The notes under the pieces were generated by a model that was not told the origin of the DNA, made no database searches, and saw only the letters and a list, made by a program, of their open reading frames with translations. The position numbers were made by a program, and so were the translations under genes. DNA of 64,000 bases from the NCBI RefSeq assembly GCF_014635245.1, contig NZ_BMCP01000003.1, forward strand, positions 62,001 to 126,000. Reading direction: 5' to 3'. This DNA is from Agaricicola taiwanensis. GTDB taxonomy: Bacteria > Pseudomonadota > Alphaproteobacteria > Rhizobiales > Methylopilaceae. Positions 10,320 through 18,995 of the stretch are shown in pieces (the stretch's first letter is position 1; each line of letters begins with the position of its first letter).

Positions 10320-10790
10320 CTTCGCTCCACACGTCCTTTGTCGCCACTTGCCAGCATATGCCGATCACGGCCCTGCGCTCCTACAATCAAAAGCGCGCAA
10401 AGTCCAAGGGGATTGGGATTAGTTGCATCTCGCATTGGATAAGGTGCGAAGGTCCCCGTGACCGAATCTGAAGCAGAGGCTGTTTACTCTTTGTATACTG
10501 CAAGTTTTTACTAAAGGTTTAAGGTTTCCCAAGCCCGCAACCTTGAAGCCAGTATTATGAGGCCACGATAGATCAAGGCACTCAAAACTGACTCCTCATG
10601 CCCGCTAACATTGTGACTGCCGAGAGTCCAGCGGACTTGGCGTTCTCCGAGGGAATAGAGCGTGTTCTTCAGGCGCACGTGATCTAAGAGCCACAGTTCA
10701 CTTGCTGTGGCGGGCAAGATCGGGGATGGCTAGCTCGGACCCGGATAGCGGTGGTCTGAAGCGGAAGGGCGAACCCTGGTCAAGGCGGCG
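10320..10790. other. Intergenic region between divergent export gene and flippase
   Basis: 471 bp that must contain promoters for the minus-strand export operon and the plus-strand flippase. A TATACT hexamer lies at 10494-10499. A 68-codon open frame on the minus strand (10511-10717) resembles nothing I recognise and has no obvious ribosome binding site. It is more likely non-coding or a decayed remnant. Confidence 0.4.
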
Positions 10791-12089
10791 ATGAACAGGT
10801 TCCGGCAGGGCGGGGGCGCCCTGGTGTTGCGCCAGGCGGGAATGCTGACGGCGGCGGCGGTGCTGTCACAGCTCATCATGCTCGCCGCGACGCCCTTGCT
10901 GGCACAGTTCTATTCGCCGGATGACTTCGGACGGTTGAGCCTTCTGATCGCTTTCATGACTATCGGAGGGGGAGCCTCGGCCTTCTTCCATCTTGTCATC
11001 CAGCTTCCCCGAAGCGGGCGCATGGCGGCCGCGGCTTTCCGGCTGAGCGTCTATCTGGTGCCCGTCGGAGCCTTGCTGACCACTTCCATCTACTGGCTGA
11101 CGGGTGCTGCAGGGCACCGCGTCCTGCCCGCGGTGCCTTTTGCAATCGAGCTTATGATCGTGATGATTGCCATCGCGGGGGCGGCGAATTTCACGATCCT
11201 GAACTCGGCGCTCTGGCGTGCCGGTCGACCTCGAGAGGTTGCCCTGGCCCGTCTCAACTTCAGCTTGCTGGCGAGCGGGGCGCAGCTTTTCCTCGGCGCG
11301 ATCGGCTTTGCCGCCTCCGGATTGCAGCTTGGTCGTATTCTGGGGCAGGGTGCGACCAACGCCCTCATGATCCGCCGATTGCCGGCCTTCTGCCGTCTGT
11401 CCGAATTGCTGAAGCCGCGTCGTCACGAGCTCCTCGTGGTCGCCCGGCGCTACCGTGATGCCCCCATTCAGATCCCGCGCGATCTCCTCCAGCGCGGCGG
11501 CACCACATTGCCTCCGGCGTTGATGCTTGGTGCCTATGGCCCCACCGCTGCGGGTTTTTATTTCCTGGCGGAACGGTTGGTCGAGCGGCCAGGTATCCTG
11601 CTCGGAGATACGCTCACGCGCCTGCCCATGAAGCTGTTCGCAGAACGGGTCCGCATGAACCGTCCGATGCTGCGAAGCGCCTTGCTCTACACGCTTGTGT
11701 CTTTCTGTGCGGTTGCCCTAGCCCTGATTGCGCTGGCGTTCGGAGGGCCATGGGTCCTGGACGCGTTCTTTGACCCCGCCTGGGGCGGTGTTGCCGCCTA
11801 TGCGGCGCCTCTCGCGCTCGGAGCCGGGATACGGGTGGGTACGCTGCCCCTGGCCGCGCTGGTGCCGATCCTGCGGATCCAGCATCAGACGGTCTGGGTC
11901 GACCTGATTTTCTTTTCGAGGATCTTCGTTTTTCCGGTGGGCGCGACCCTGGGGTGGGAACCCATCGTGGCGGTCTGGGCTCTCGTTGGGGCAACCGTCG
12001 TCTATATCTTCGTGATCCTGGCCATGGTTGTTGCGGCAGCCGCTCGTTACGAGCGCCACATCCCCCTCATGAAGCCATCTTGGAAATAA
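10791..12089 (+). CDS. Oligosaccharide flippase family protein (Wzx-like)
   Basis: Membrane protein of 432 residues with about twelve hydrophobic segments. The N-terminus carries the flippase pattern (an amphipathic start, then LLAQFYSPDDFGRLSLLIAF), as in the Polysacc_synt/Wzx families of the MOP superfamily. It presumably flips an undecaprenyl-linked oligosaccharide across the inner membrane. ATG 10791 is preceded by AAGG. This is the first of three flippases in the locus and the most divergent; the ones at 31568 and 35175 are longer and WzxC-like. Confidence 0.82.
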   Translation: MNRFRQGGGALVLRQAGMLTAAAVLSQLIMLAATPLLAQFYSPDDFGRLSLLIAFMTIGGGASAFFHLVIQLPRSGRMAAAAFRLSVYLVPVGALLTTSIYWLTGAAGHRVLPAVPFAIELMIVMIAIAGAANFTILNSALWRAGRPREVALARLNFSLLASGAQLFLGAIGFAASGLQLGRILGQGATNALMIRRLPAFCRLSELLKPRRHELLVVARRYRDAPIQIPRDLLQRGGTTLPPALMLGAYGPTAAGFYFLAERLVERPGILLGDTLTRLPMKLFAERVRMNRPMLRSALLYTLVSFCAVALALIALAFGGPWVLDAFFDPAWGGVAAYAAPLALGAGIRVGTLPLAALVPILRIQHQTVWVDLIFFSRIFVFPVGATLGWEPIVAVWALVGATVVYIFVILAMVVAAAARYERHIPLMKPSWK

Positions 12090-12114
12090 TTGAAAAGGAT
12101 TTTCGCCACAACTT

Positions 12115-12142
12115 TTGCTTGCAATGCGTGTTTATCTAAAAT
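12115..12142 (+). promoter_or_regulatory. Putative sigma-70-like promoter of the transglutaminase-like protease gene
   Basis: TTGCTT at 12115-12120 and TAAAAT at 12137-12142 are separated by 16 bp, in the short AT-rich gap before the gene at 12218. This is a pattern match only; no start site is known. Confidence 0.35.
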
Positions 12143-12190
12143 TTTATGAGACAAAAGAACGTGATGGAGCGGAATTGTTCGTAGAGTCCT

Positions 12191-12211
12191 CCTCGAACAA
12201 GCCATTCGAGG
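12191..12211 (+). promoter_or_regulatory. Hairpin in the leader covering the ribosome binding site
   Basis: A perfect 7-bp stem (CCTCGAA, 12191-12197, with TTCGAGG, 12205-12211) closes a 7-base loop. The GAGG Shine-Dalgarno (12208-12211), six bases before ATG 12218, lies inside the 3' arm, so folding would hide it. A role in translational control is inference. Confidence 0.45.
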
Positions 12212-12217
12212 CGTTTC

Positions 12218-12826
12218 ATGAAAGTCATTCAGTTGACCTTGGCCGTTGCGCTCGGCTTCAGCGCAGGTATTACCGCAGTTTCCGCGGCGCCGTTTCCTGC
12301 GCGGCAGTCTGCGGCTTCTGGCTCCGTCATGCGCGAGGGCGCACGCGTCGCGGCACCTTTTGCTTTCCTGAAATTCTGCGCGCGCAATCCAGCGGAATGC
12401 GCGATGGATGGTCCTCATGTCTCGGCGCGGGAAACGGGAGACACGCTGTGGCGCGATCTTGAGAGCGTCAACGCCTCTGTCAACCGCAAGATCGCTCCGA
12501 AGAACGACGTCGCCGGGCGCGACCTCTGGGAACTGGCCCCCAACCAGGGTGACTGCGAGGACTACGCGCTGACCAAGCGCAGCCGGTTGATCGCCAAAGG
12601 CTGGTCGCCGCGTATATTGACGCTGGCCATCGCCATGGCGCCAGGTTACGGCCCCCATGTGGTGCTGGTCGCTCGCACCTCGTCAGGCGACTACCTGCTG
12701 GACAATCTCGTGAGTGAGATCCGGCCTTGGCACCAGGCGAATTATTACTTCATCTCACGCCAGTCCACCGACAACCCGCGTCACTGGATTTCGGTGGAAG
12801 AAAACAACCTCAGAGCCAGTATGTAG
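12218..12826 (+). CDS. Secreted transglutaminase-like cysteine peptidase (BTLCP/DUF920 family)
   Basis: 202 residues with a Sec signal peptide (cleavage predicted near VSA/AP, residue 23). The predicted catalytic triad of the bacterial transglutaminase-like cysteine proteinase family is visible: Cys113 in GDCEDYAL, His147 in GPHVVLVART and Asp162 in YLLDNL. Members of this family, including LapG, are periplasmic proteases that often accompany type I secretion systems and release RTX adhesins. That fits the type I exporter 5 kb away, but the substrate here is not known. The gene converges on the one at 12810 and overlaps it by 17 bp. Confidence 0.9.
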   Translation: MKVIQLTLAVALGFSAGITAVSAAPFPARQSAASGSVMREGARVAAPFAFLKFCARNPAECAMDGPHVSARETGDTLWRDLESVNASVNRKIAPKNDVAGRDLWELAPNQGDCEDYALTKRSRLIAKGWSPRILTLAIAMAPGYGPHVVLVARTSSGDYLLDNLVSEIRPWHQANYYFISRQSTDNPRHWISVEENNLRASM

Positions 12827-13961
12827 TCTCGAAGACGTCCTTCCAGCGCCGGGCTTCCGGCGCCAGAAGGGCGCGGTCGCATTCGGCGATGGCGGCGAAG
12901 GCACCGGGATGGCGATGCATGCCCGGGTTCCAGTCAGACGGCTCCCGCGAGACATACCACTGGACGACTGCGCGGCGGTTTTTCTGAAGGGCGACGCGTC
13001 CACGCTCCGCCATGGCAGAGCCGGCGGCGAGATCCTCCAACGGGCGTCCGATCATGAAGTCGCCATCGAGATCGATGCAGTAGGGCTCGTGCTCGTAAAG
13101 CCCGTCGGGCCCGATGAGACGCGCTGTCGCTTCGATCGTCTGCTCGGGCCATGGAAAGGGTTTCCCCATCCGCTCCGACACCCAGTACAGATGGACCGCG
13201 CCGCCCATGGCGGCCGTCTCCGGATCATGCCGGCGGCGATAGGCCATGTTGAAGAGCAGCCGTGCGGGCAGCGGCGCCATGCGCCAGTAGCCGGATTTTG
13301 AGTCGAGACGCCGCGCGAACCAGGTCCACCAGCCTTCCAGCCAGGCATTCGCGTCGGGCAGGCCGAGCAGATGGTCGGTGTCCAGTCCGAGCGTATTCAC
13401 GGCGGCTATGATAGAGGGCAGCCCCCCGGCGCGGTGGGAGCCGCGCCAGAAGTGCAGCTTATCCAGGAAAGACATGGCAAAAGGCGCGACCTCGGCGGAG
13501 GGCGCCTTGGAAATCTGAGCCTGAAGGCCGGTGAAAGGCTTCAGCGTCTTCCACACCTCCGGGTCCTTGCCGACCAGAATGGTGAGGGCGCCGAGCGCAT
13601 AGGCTGTTGCGTGTTCCACACCATGGTTCTGCTTGTCGCCTGACCGGAACCAGCCGTCTGCTCCCTGTGCCGCCAGGATGTCGCGAGCCCAGATTCGGCG
13701 GCCTTCCGCGTCGGTCAGCCCATCGAGAACACCAAGGATGTGGGCTCCATAGGCAGCATCAATGGAACCGAACAGATCCGACTTGGCGCCAGCCGGGTGG
13801 CTGGAATAGCGGCCCTCGCGCATGGCCGCCGCGACATCTCCGCCAACCGCATGGGCTTTCAGGAAGTCGATGTACTTGCCTTCGATGATGGCGAGCTCCG
13901 CATCGGCCGGACGTTCGGCCGGCAGCAACTCGGCGGTCGCCTGGGGGGGCAGTGCGTTCAT
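12810..13961 (-). CDS. Conserved-looking protein of unknown function in the wzc operon (probable all-alpha fold)
   Basis: 383 residues from ATG 13961, which follows GGAG; the frame remains open upstream but that part reads as non-coding leader. I do not recognise a named family. It has no signal peptide or membrane helix. The sequence is rich in Trp, His and Gly motifs such as GADGWFRSGDKQNHGVEHA, WLEGWWTWFARR and GPDGLYEHEPYCIDLDGDF. This is reminiscent of alpha/alpha-barrel glycan-processing enzymes, but that is inference. It is the last gene of a unit with 14005 and the Wzc-like 14796, so a role in EPS assembly or processing is likely. Confidence 0.75.
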   Translation of the reverse strand: MNALPPQATAELLPAERPADAELAIIEGKYIDFLKAHAVGGDVAAAMREGRYSSHPAGAKSDLFGSIDAAYGAHILGVLDGLTDAEGRRIWARDILAAQGADGWFRSGDKQNHGVEHATAYALGALTILVGKDPEVWKTLKPFTGLQAQISKAPSAEVAPFAMSFLDKLHFWRGSHRAGGLPSIIAAVNTLGLDTDHLLGLPDANAWLEGWWTWFARRLDSKSGYWRMAPLPARLLFNMAYRRRHDPETAAMGGAVHLYWVSERMGKPFPWPEQTIEATARLIGPDGLYEHEPYCIDLDGDFMIGRPLEDLAAGSAMAERGRVALQKNRRAVVQWYVSREPSDWNPGMHRHPGAFAAIAECDRALLAPEARRWKDVFETTYWL

Positions 13962-14004
13962 CTTCTTTTCTCCCTCATATGGCCGGCGGCCATGGGACGA
14001 CGCT

Positions 14005-14784
14005 TCACTCGGCTGGACCTGACGGCAGTGAGGTTCCGGACGGCAGCGAAAAGTTCTCAATGAGCTTGCGCGAGACCGACGATTTCCTGGGCTTGTCCCG
14101 GTCGGCAAGCAGGGTGTTGAAAAAGGACACCCGGCGTTCGGCACCGGTATGGGTCCCGAGTGAGGCAATGAGATGTCCACGTGTCTCCGCATCGAGGCCG
14201 GTAAATATATCGGCCGCCTCGTCGTTCATGCCGCTGTTGACGAAGTTGGAGAATTCCTCGACCGCATGGCGTTGCAGATCAGGAGAAAGGTCATCAAAGC
14301 GCTCCAGAGCGAGAGGGCTCCGGCGGAGCGCAATCCAGTTTTCGCGCGGCGCGTTGCGGTAGCTTGTCATGAGCCCCGACCCAAATCCGGCGGTGTCGCC
14401 ATTGCCCAGGGCGAGAGCGGCTCCCACGAGAGGGAAGAACCCCTCGTTGGGATTGCACTGCGCCAGGGCCGACATGTCCGCCTCCAACTGCCGGCGTTCG
14501 TCATCGGCCGTCGGATGCGTGAGAGCCTCTTCGAAAAGGCGCAGCTGAATGACCGTACGGGCAAAGCGATATTCACAGTGCGTGCCGTCGGTCGCCGCGC
14601 GCAACCGCGACAGGCGGTCCACCGGATAGGGCCTCTCCTGAAGAATACGCCGAGCGACAACCTCGACATCGGCCCCGGCCTTGGCGCGCCCCATGACGGC
14701 CGAGAGCCCCCACAGACCGGTGACCATCGCCACAGCCACGATGGCAAGGCGGGTGCCGATTGGCAGGAGGGACGTCGACTGCAC
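14005..14784 (-). CDS. Membrane-anchored protein of unknown function in the wzc operon
   Basis: 259 residues. Start taken as GTG 14784, 11 bases after the stop of the Wzc-like gene and preceded by GAGG; longer in-frame versions would overlap the wzc end. One N-terminal transmembrane helix (around residues 7-28) is followed by a soluble, probably periplasmic domain with alternating helices and no recognised motif. It may be a small accessory to the tyrosine autokinase or export machinery. Only its position supports that. Confidence 0.65.
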   Translation of the reverse strand: MQSTSLLPIGTRLAIVAVAMVTGLWGLSAVMGRAKAGADVEVVARRILQERPYPVDRLSRLRAATDGTHCEYRFARTVIQLRLFEEALTHPTADDERRQLEADMSALAQCNPNEGFFPLVGAALALGNGDTAGFGSGLMTSYRNAPRENWIALRRSPLALERFDDLSPDLQRHAVEEFSNFVNSGMNDEAADIFTGLDAETRGHLIASLGTHTGAERRVSFFNTLLADRDKPRKSSVSRKLIENFSLPSGTSLPSGPAE

Positions 14785-14795
14785 CGCCTCACGCC

Positions 14796-17027
14796 TCAGT
14801 AGTAGGTGTCCGGCACGTGCTCGAAGCTGCGCATGACCTTGAGGTCCGCCTTGTTCAAGACGGTGCCGAGCAGGCGCTCCTGGATGATCATGCTGGTGTT
14901 CATGGTCTCCGTCAGCACCTCGGTCTGTGTTTCGCCCCATTCCACCACGAGCACGAAGGCATCCATGAGCATGGCTGCGGCACGAGCGTCGACGGAGGAG
15001 AGCACCGGCGCAAGATCGATCACGATGTAGTCGTACGCCTTCCGGGCGGCCGTCAGTACGGCGTTCATGGCGGGGGAGGCCAACACGTCGCTGGTGCTTG
15101 CGGTCACCCGGCCGGGTACGGCGGGAAGAAAGTCGAAGGTTCCGTTCGGAGCTTGCCAGGCCGCGGCCGTCGGCTGCACCTCGTTGCGCATCACCTCGAT
15201 GATGCCCGCGGTGGCACGGGGCGCGAGCTCGCGGGTCAGCGAGGGATTGCGCAGATCTCCGTCGATCAGCAGTGCCCGCTTGCCGCTCTGACCCATGATC
15301 TGAGCCAGATTGACTGAGACCGTGGTTTTTCCTTCCGTGGGAACCGACGAGATGACACCGATGACCTTGGTCTCACGTGAGATGCCGGCAAGATCCACCG
15401 CCACCTTGATGGCACGGATGGTTTCGGCGAAGTGGGAGGCCGGCTCATCGACCGCCAGGGCCTGCACGCCTGTCGGCGCACGGGTGATCTGTTGATCGGG
15501 GTTCTCCGCCGAATCCGCACGCGCCGAATTGGTGGCCGCCTTTTCATAACGAGGCAGGATGCCAAGACAGGGCGTGCCGGTGATGGTCTCCACCTGGTGG
15601 GTGGTGCGGATGACGCGGTCGAGCAGGGCGCGCAGAATGGAAATGCCGCCGCCGAGGCCGAGGCCGAGGATGAGCCCGCCCGCCAGCACCAGCGAGGTCT
15701 TCGGGGCTGCTTTGGTGGTTGGAGTGGGCGCCCGTGAGATGATCCGTGCATCCGTCATGCGGAACGATTGCTGTTCCGCCGTCTGCATGTAGCGGGTCAG
15801 GAAGCCGTTGTAGAGGGCTCGATAGGCCTCCGCCGTGCTTTCAAGCTCGCGCAGCTGGATAGAGGCTTTCGAGGCCTGGTTGGCCGTACCGATGTAGACC
15901 TCGAGGTTGCGCCGGGTTTGGGCCTCGCGCGCCTGCGCGATCGCGAATTCCGCGCGCGCCGTTTCGGCCAGCCGGCTCAGTTCGGTGCGGATCACATTCT
16001 GGATGTTCTCCATCTTGGCGCGGAGGTTGGAGGCCGAGATGTGGTTCTTGCCGTAGCGGGCGGAGAGTTCCGCCTCCTGACGCGCGGCATCCAGATATTC
16101 CTGGCGCAGGCGAATGATGATCTCGTTGGAGATGGTCTCGGGAATGCCGACCACTTCCGCGTTCGACTTGAGCACGGCGTCCAACTGATCCACGCGCGCC
16201 TGCGTTTCAGCGACCTTCGACTGCGCGGTGGTCAGCTGCGTGGTCAGCTCTTCAACCTGCTGGTCGGACACACGCCGCGTCGCGGTACCGCGGCCGACAT
16301 CCATCAGGTTGTTGGCGACGCGGAATTCCTGAACCGCTGTGTCGGCCTCAAAAGAGCGGCGACGCAGATCTTCCAGGCGCTCGCGCAGCCAGTCACCGGC
16401 GTTCTCGGTGGCACTCGAGCGCGTGTTGAGCTGATCCTGAATATAGGCATTGGCGATGCCGTTGGCGATCTTGGCGGCCAGCACCGGGTCGGTCGAAGGG
16501 AAAGAGATCGAAATGACATAGGAGAGGCCAATGCGGCGAACCGCGACATTGAAGCGGAGCTTCCGGATGGCCGCGAGGCGGAGCTCCTCCTCGGTCGGCG
16601 GCTCGTCATTCGTCAGGCCGAGCAGATCCTTGATCTGGCCGGTGAGGCTGGGCTCGAAGAACGCCGGATCCTCAGTGAGGTTGAGAGCATCGACGGTCTG
16701 ACCCAGGACCTCGTTGGAGGTCATGACTGTGATCTGGCTTTCGACCGCACCGGTGTTGAGCTGCTGATCCGGCTGAAAAACCGATTCATCGCGGAATAAT
16801 TCCAGCCGCCGGGTGTCGATGAGGACATCCGCGGAAGCGACATAGGTCGGCTTGGCAAGAACGAGATAGGCGATGGCGAGCCCAAGGCAGAACACGATCG
16901 AACCGATGATCGTGAACTTTTCGCGACGCACAAAACCGAGGATGGCGTGCAGGTCGATGATCTTGTCGCCCGGCTGAGCGCCCTGATCTGGAGCCGCAGG
17001 ATGCTTTAGACGTGAAACATCAAGCAT
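14796..17027 (-). CDS. Wzc/ExoP-type polysaccharide co-polymerase with tyrosine autokinase domain
   Basis: Controls chain length and export of the EPS through phosphorylation cycles. It is 743 residues: a Wzz domain with the first membrane helix around residues 35-58, a long coiled-coil periplasmic region (about 170-420) with a GNVR-like segment, a second helix near 450-470, and a cytoplasmic BY-kinase domain. The kinase has Walker A TEGKTTVSVNLAQ, Walker A' ALLIDGDLRNP and Walker B YIVIDLAPVL. Wzc proteins normally end in a tyrosine-rich cluster; here only DTYY is left, so autophosphorylation may be reduced or use fewer sites. It starts at ATG 17027 and heads a three-gene unit. Confidence 0.94.
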   Translation of the reverse strand: MLDVSRLKHPAAPDQGAQPGDKIIDLHAILGFVRREKFTIIGSIVFCLGLAIAYLVLAKPTYVASADVLIDTRRLELFRDESVFQPDQQLNTGAVESQITVMTSNEVLGQTVDALNLTEDPAFFEPSLTGQIKDLLGLTNDEPPTEEELRLAAIRKLRFNVAVRRIGLSYVISISFPSTDPVLAAKIANGIANAYIQDQLNTRSSATENAGDWLRERLEDLRRRSFEADTAVQEFRVANNLMDVGRGTATRRVSDQQVEELTTQLTTAQSKVAETQARVDQLDAVLKSNAEVVGIPETISNEIIIRLRQEYLDAARQEAELSARYGKNHISASNLRAKMENIQNVIRTELSRLAETARAEFAIAQAREAQTRRNLEVYIGTANQASKASIQLRELESTAEAYRALYNGFLTRYMQTAEQQSFRMTDARIISRAPTPTTKAAPKTSLVLAGGLILGLGLGGGISILRALLDRVIRTTHQVETITGTPCLGILPRYEKAATNSARADSAENPDQQITRAPTGVQALAVDEPASHFAETIRAIKVAVDLAGISRETKVIGVISSVPTEGKTTVSVNLAQIMGQSGKRALLIDGDLRNPSLTRELAPRATAGIIEVMRNEVQPTAAAWQAPNGTFDFLPAVPGRVTASTSDVLASPAMNAVLTAARKAYDYIVIDLAPVLSSVDARAAAMLMDAFVLVVEWGETQTEVLTETMNTSMIIQERLLGTVLNKADLKVMRSFEHVPDTYY

Positions 17028-17115
17028 TGTCGAAACTCCGAATGGTAATGTTCATGCACAGCACAACAGGAGGTTCCCTATTGAATAACAGGCATGGGCG
17101 CCTTACCGCAATGCA

Positions 17116-17141
17116 ATAAAAATGCCCGGCGAACCGGGCAC
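17116..17141 (-). terminator. Intrinsic terminator after the secreted protein gene at 17177
   Basis: Stem TGCCCGG (17123-17129) with CCGGGCA (17134-17140) and loop CGAA. Read on the minus strand it is followed by a T-rich tract (the A run at 17118-17122 on the plus strand). It lies 36 bp after the stop of 17177 and insulates it from the wzc operon. Confidence 0.85.
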
Positions 17142-17176
17142 TCTACAAAACTATGTGGCGTAACCGCGGCCTACCA

Positions 17177-17779
17177 TCAGGGGCTGACCGTCTCAAGGCT
17201 CGCCGAGGAGCCATTGCCGCTGCGGTTCGACCGCGGAGAGCCGGCGCCGCCGCCCGTGAAATAATTAACGGAGCCCTGGCCCACGCCATCGCCGCCAAGA
17301 AGGCCTTCCATGGTGGCACTGGTGCCGAAGGGGCCGCTGCCACCCGCGCCGGGGATCGCCGCCGTCTCGATCTGGTTGATCGACTGGGTGAAGGCGATCT
17401 CGAATTCCGGCTGGTTCAGCGCGGCGATGGCGGTCTGGATGGCGTCGGCCACTGCGGGATCGTTCGCGGAGCATTGCCGCACTGCATCACCCATGCCTGT
17501 CCCCAGTGCGAACTTCTGCAGGGAATTGGACTGGCCGATAAGGCCAACGAGCGCATCAACGGTCGTGGGATCGGTCACGATGAGATTGTAGGAGGCCCGC
17601 GTAAGCTCCGTGCCGCCCGACATGTGGCGCGTCAGAAGGCCCGCCGGATTTTCGGTGAAAGCCTGCACGTCCGCGCTTTCCATCGGAAGAGGGCTCACGC
17701 CGCAGGCTGCCTGTGCCTGACCTGCCACAACAACGGAAAACACCAAAGACGCCGCCGCGCCCAACCCCAGCCTCAACAT
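17177..17779 (-). CDS. Secreted protein of unknown function
   Basis: 200 residues with a clear Sec signal peptide (hydrophobic core to residue 20, cleavage predicted at AQA/AC, residue 24). The mature part begins with a cysteine (ACGVSP) and has a second one in RQCSANDPAV, which could form a disulfide. The C-terminal third is Gly/Ser-rich and probably disordered. No family is recognised. It stands alone as a transcript with its own terminator, between a glycosyltransferase gene and wzc, so an EPS-linked periplasmic role is possible. Confidence 0.75.
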   Translation of the reverse strand: MLRLGLGAAASLVFSVVVAGQAQAACGVSPLPMESADVQAFTENPAGLLTRHMSGGTELTRASYNLIVTDPTTVDALVGLIGQSNSLQKFALGTGMGDAVRQCSANDPAVADAIQTAIAALNQPEFEIAFTQSINQIETAAIPGAGGSGPFGTSATMEGLLGGDGVGQGSVNYFTGGGAGSPRSNRSGNGSSASLETVSP

Positions 17780-17858
17780 AGCAATGGTCCCATAATATCG
17801 GTTTTGATAAAATGCATTCTATGTCAGATCGGCCGATTTGGGGCAAGGCGCTTCTGCG

Positions 17859-18986
17859 TCAAGGTTGTTCTGGCTGTAAGGTGCGATTGAAACCATCGAT
17901 CATACGATCATAGGTGAAAAGCTGAGCCTGACGTCGGGCCTGCTCCGATGCTGCATCGCGAGATGACGTGTCGCGACGCAGGCGCTCGATGGCGGCGACC
18001 CAGCCGTCGACGTCGTTCAGCGGGACGAGCTCACCCGCCAGTTTGCCGGTCTGAGGATCCTCGATGGTCTCACGCTGTTCCGGCACATCATGGAGCACCA
18101 TGGGAATGCCGGCCGTGAGGCCTTCCAGAACCGTGTTGCTCTGGCCTTCGTAGGTGGAGGTCTGAATGAAGGCGTCGCCGGCCTGGAGGAGGTCGGGCAC
18201 ATCCGCCCGACCCACGTTGCCCAGGAGCTTGACCTTATGGCCGATGCCGAGACGCGCGATCTCCGCCTCCAGGCTCTGACGCAAGAAGCCGTCGCCTCCG
18301 ATTACCAGAAGTACGTCATCGAGACGGCTCACAACCTCAAGCATGAGCGGGTAATGTTTTTGAGGGACAAAGCGGCCGATGGCCACGAGGGTGAACTGAT
18401 CGGCCGGGATTCCAAAGCGCGCGCGGGCGTCCGCTTTGGAGAGCAAGGAGGGCACAAAGCCGAGGAGGCCGTTATGGACGACAACCGTGCGGTCGAGCAG
18501 CCATTTCGGGTAGTTCCTGCAGGTCGCGCGCACGGCGTTCGAGACGCAAATGACCTTGGTATAGGCGCCGGCCCAGGCCAGCAGCAGGTCCAGCTTCCGC
18601 ATGACGCTGGAGGCCGTGTTGATCGGCATGCGGTGCGAAACGACACGCGTCTTGATGCCTGCCGCCCAGGCGCATGTCTGGCCTATGACGCAGGCCAGCG
18701 GGAGGAAGGTCAGCACCACATCGGGCTTCTCGCGCTTTAAGGTCTGATAGACCGTCCGGACTATTTTTAAGTAGCCCTTCACACCCGGCCGGGCCGTCTT
18801 GAGCACCACTTCATGCGGATGGTCGGTGGAGTTGACGGGGACCTGCTCATAAAGAAAGCGCACCGTGACGTCGTGGCCCTTGTCCTTGAGGCCATGGGCG
18901 AGCCGCAGCGCCGCGATCTGCGCACCGGCCACATTGGCGAAGGAAACAAAAATGGCGATCTTCAGCGCGCGGGGTGTCTGGGCCAT
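17859..18986 (-). CDS. Glycosyltransferase family 4
   Basis: 375 residues, GT-B fold retaining glycosyltransferase acting in the cytoplasm on the lipid-linked EPS repeat. The N-terminal acceptor domain includes SFANVAGAQIAALRLAHGL. The C-terminal donor domain has IGRFVPQKHYPLML and the EX7E element in YEGQSNTVLEGLTAGIPM. ATG 18986 follows a purine-rich GAGAG. It lies nine bases after the stop of the pectate-lyase-like gene and is the last gene of that unit. The donor sugar is unknown. Confidence 0.92.
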   Translation of the reverse strand: MAQTPRALKIAIFVSFANVAGAQIAALRLAHGLKDKGHDVTVRFLYEQVPVNSTDHPHEVVLKTARPGVKGYLKIVRTVYQTLKREKPDVVLTFLPLACVIGQTCAWAAGIKTRVVSHRMPINTASSVMRKLDLLLAWAGAYTKVICVSNAVRATCRNYPKWLLDRTVVVHNGLLGFVPSLLSKADARARFGIPADQFTLVAIGRFVPQKHYPLMLEVVSRLDDVLLVIGGDGFLRQSLEAEIARLGIGHKVKLLGNVGRADVPDLLQAGDAFIQTSTYEGQSNTVLEGLTAGIPMVLHDVPEQRETIEDPQTGKLAGELVPLNDVDGWVAAIERLRRDTSSRDAASEQARRQAQLFTYDRMIDGFNRTLQPEQP

Positions 18987-18995
18987 GTCTCTCGG

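Noticed and set aside
10511-10717. 68-codon minus-strand frame, possibly a decayed transposase or small protein
   Set aside because: No ribosome binding site, no recognised motif, and it lies in a promoter region. It cannot be supported.
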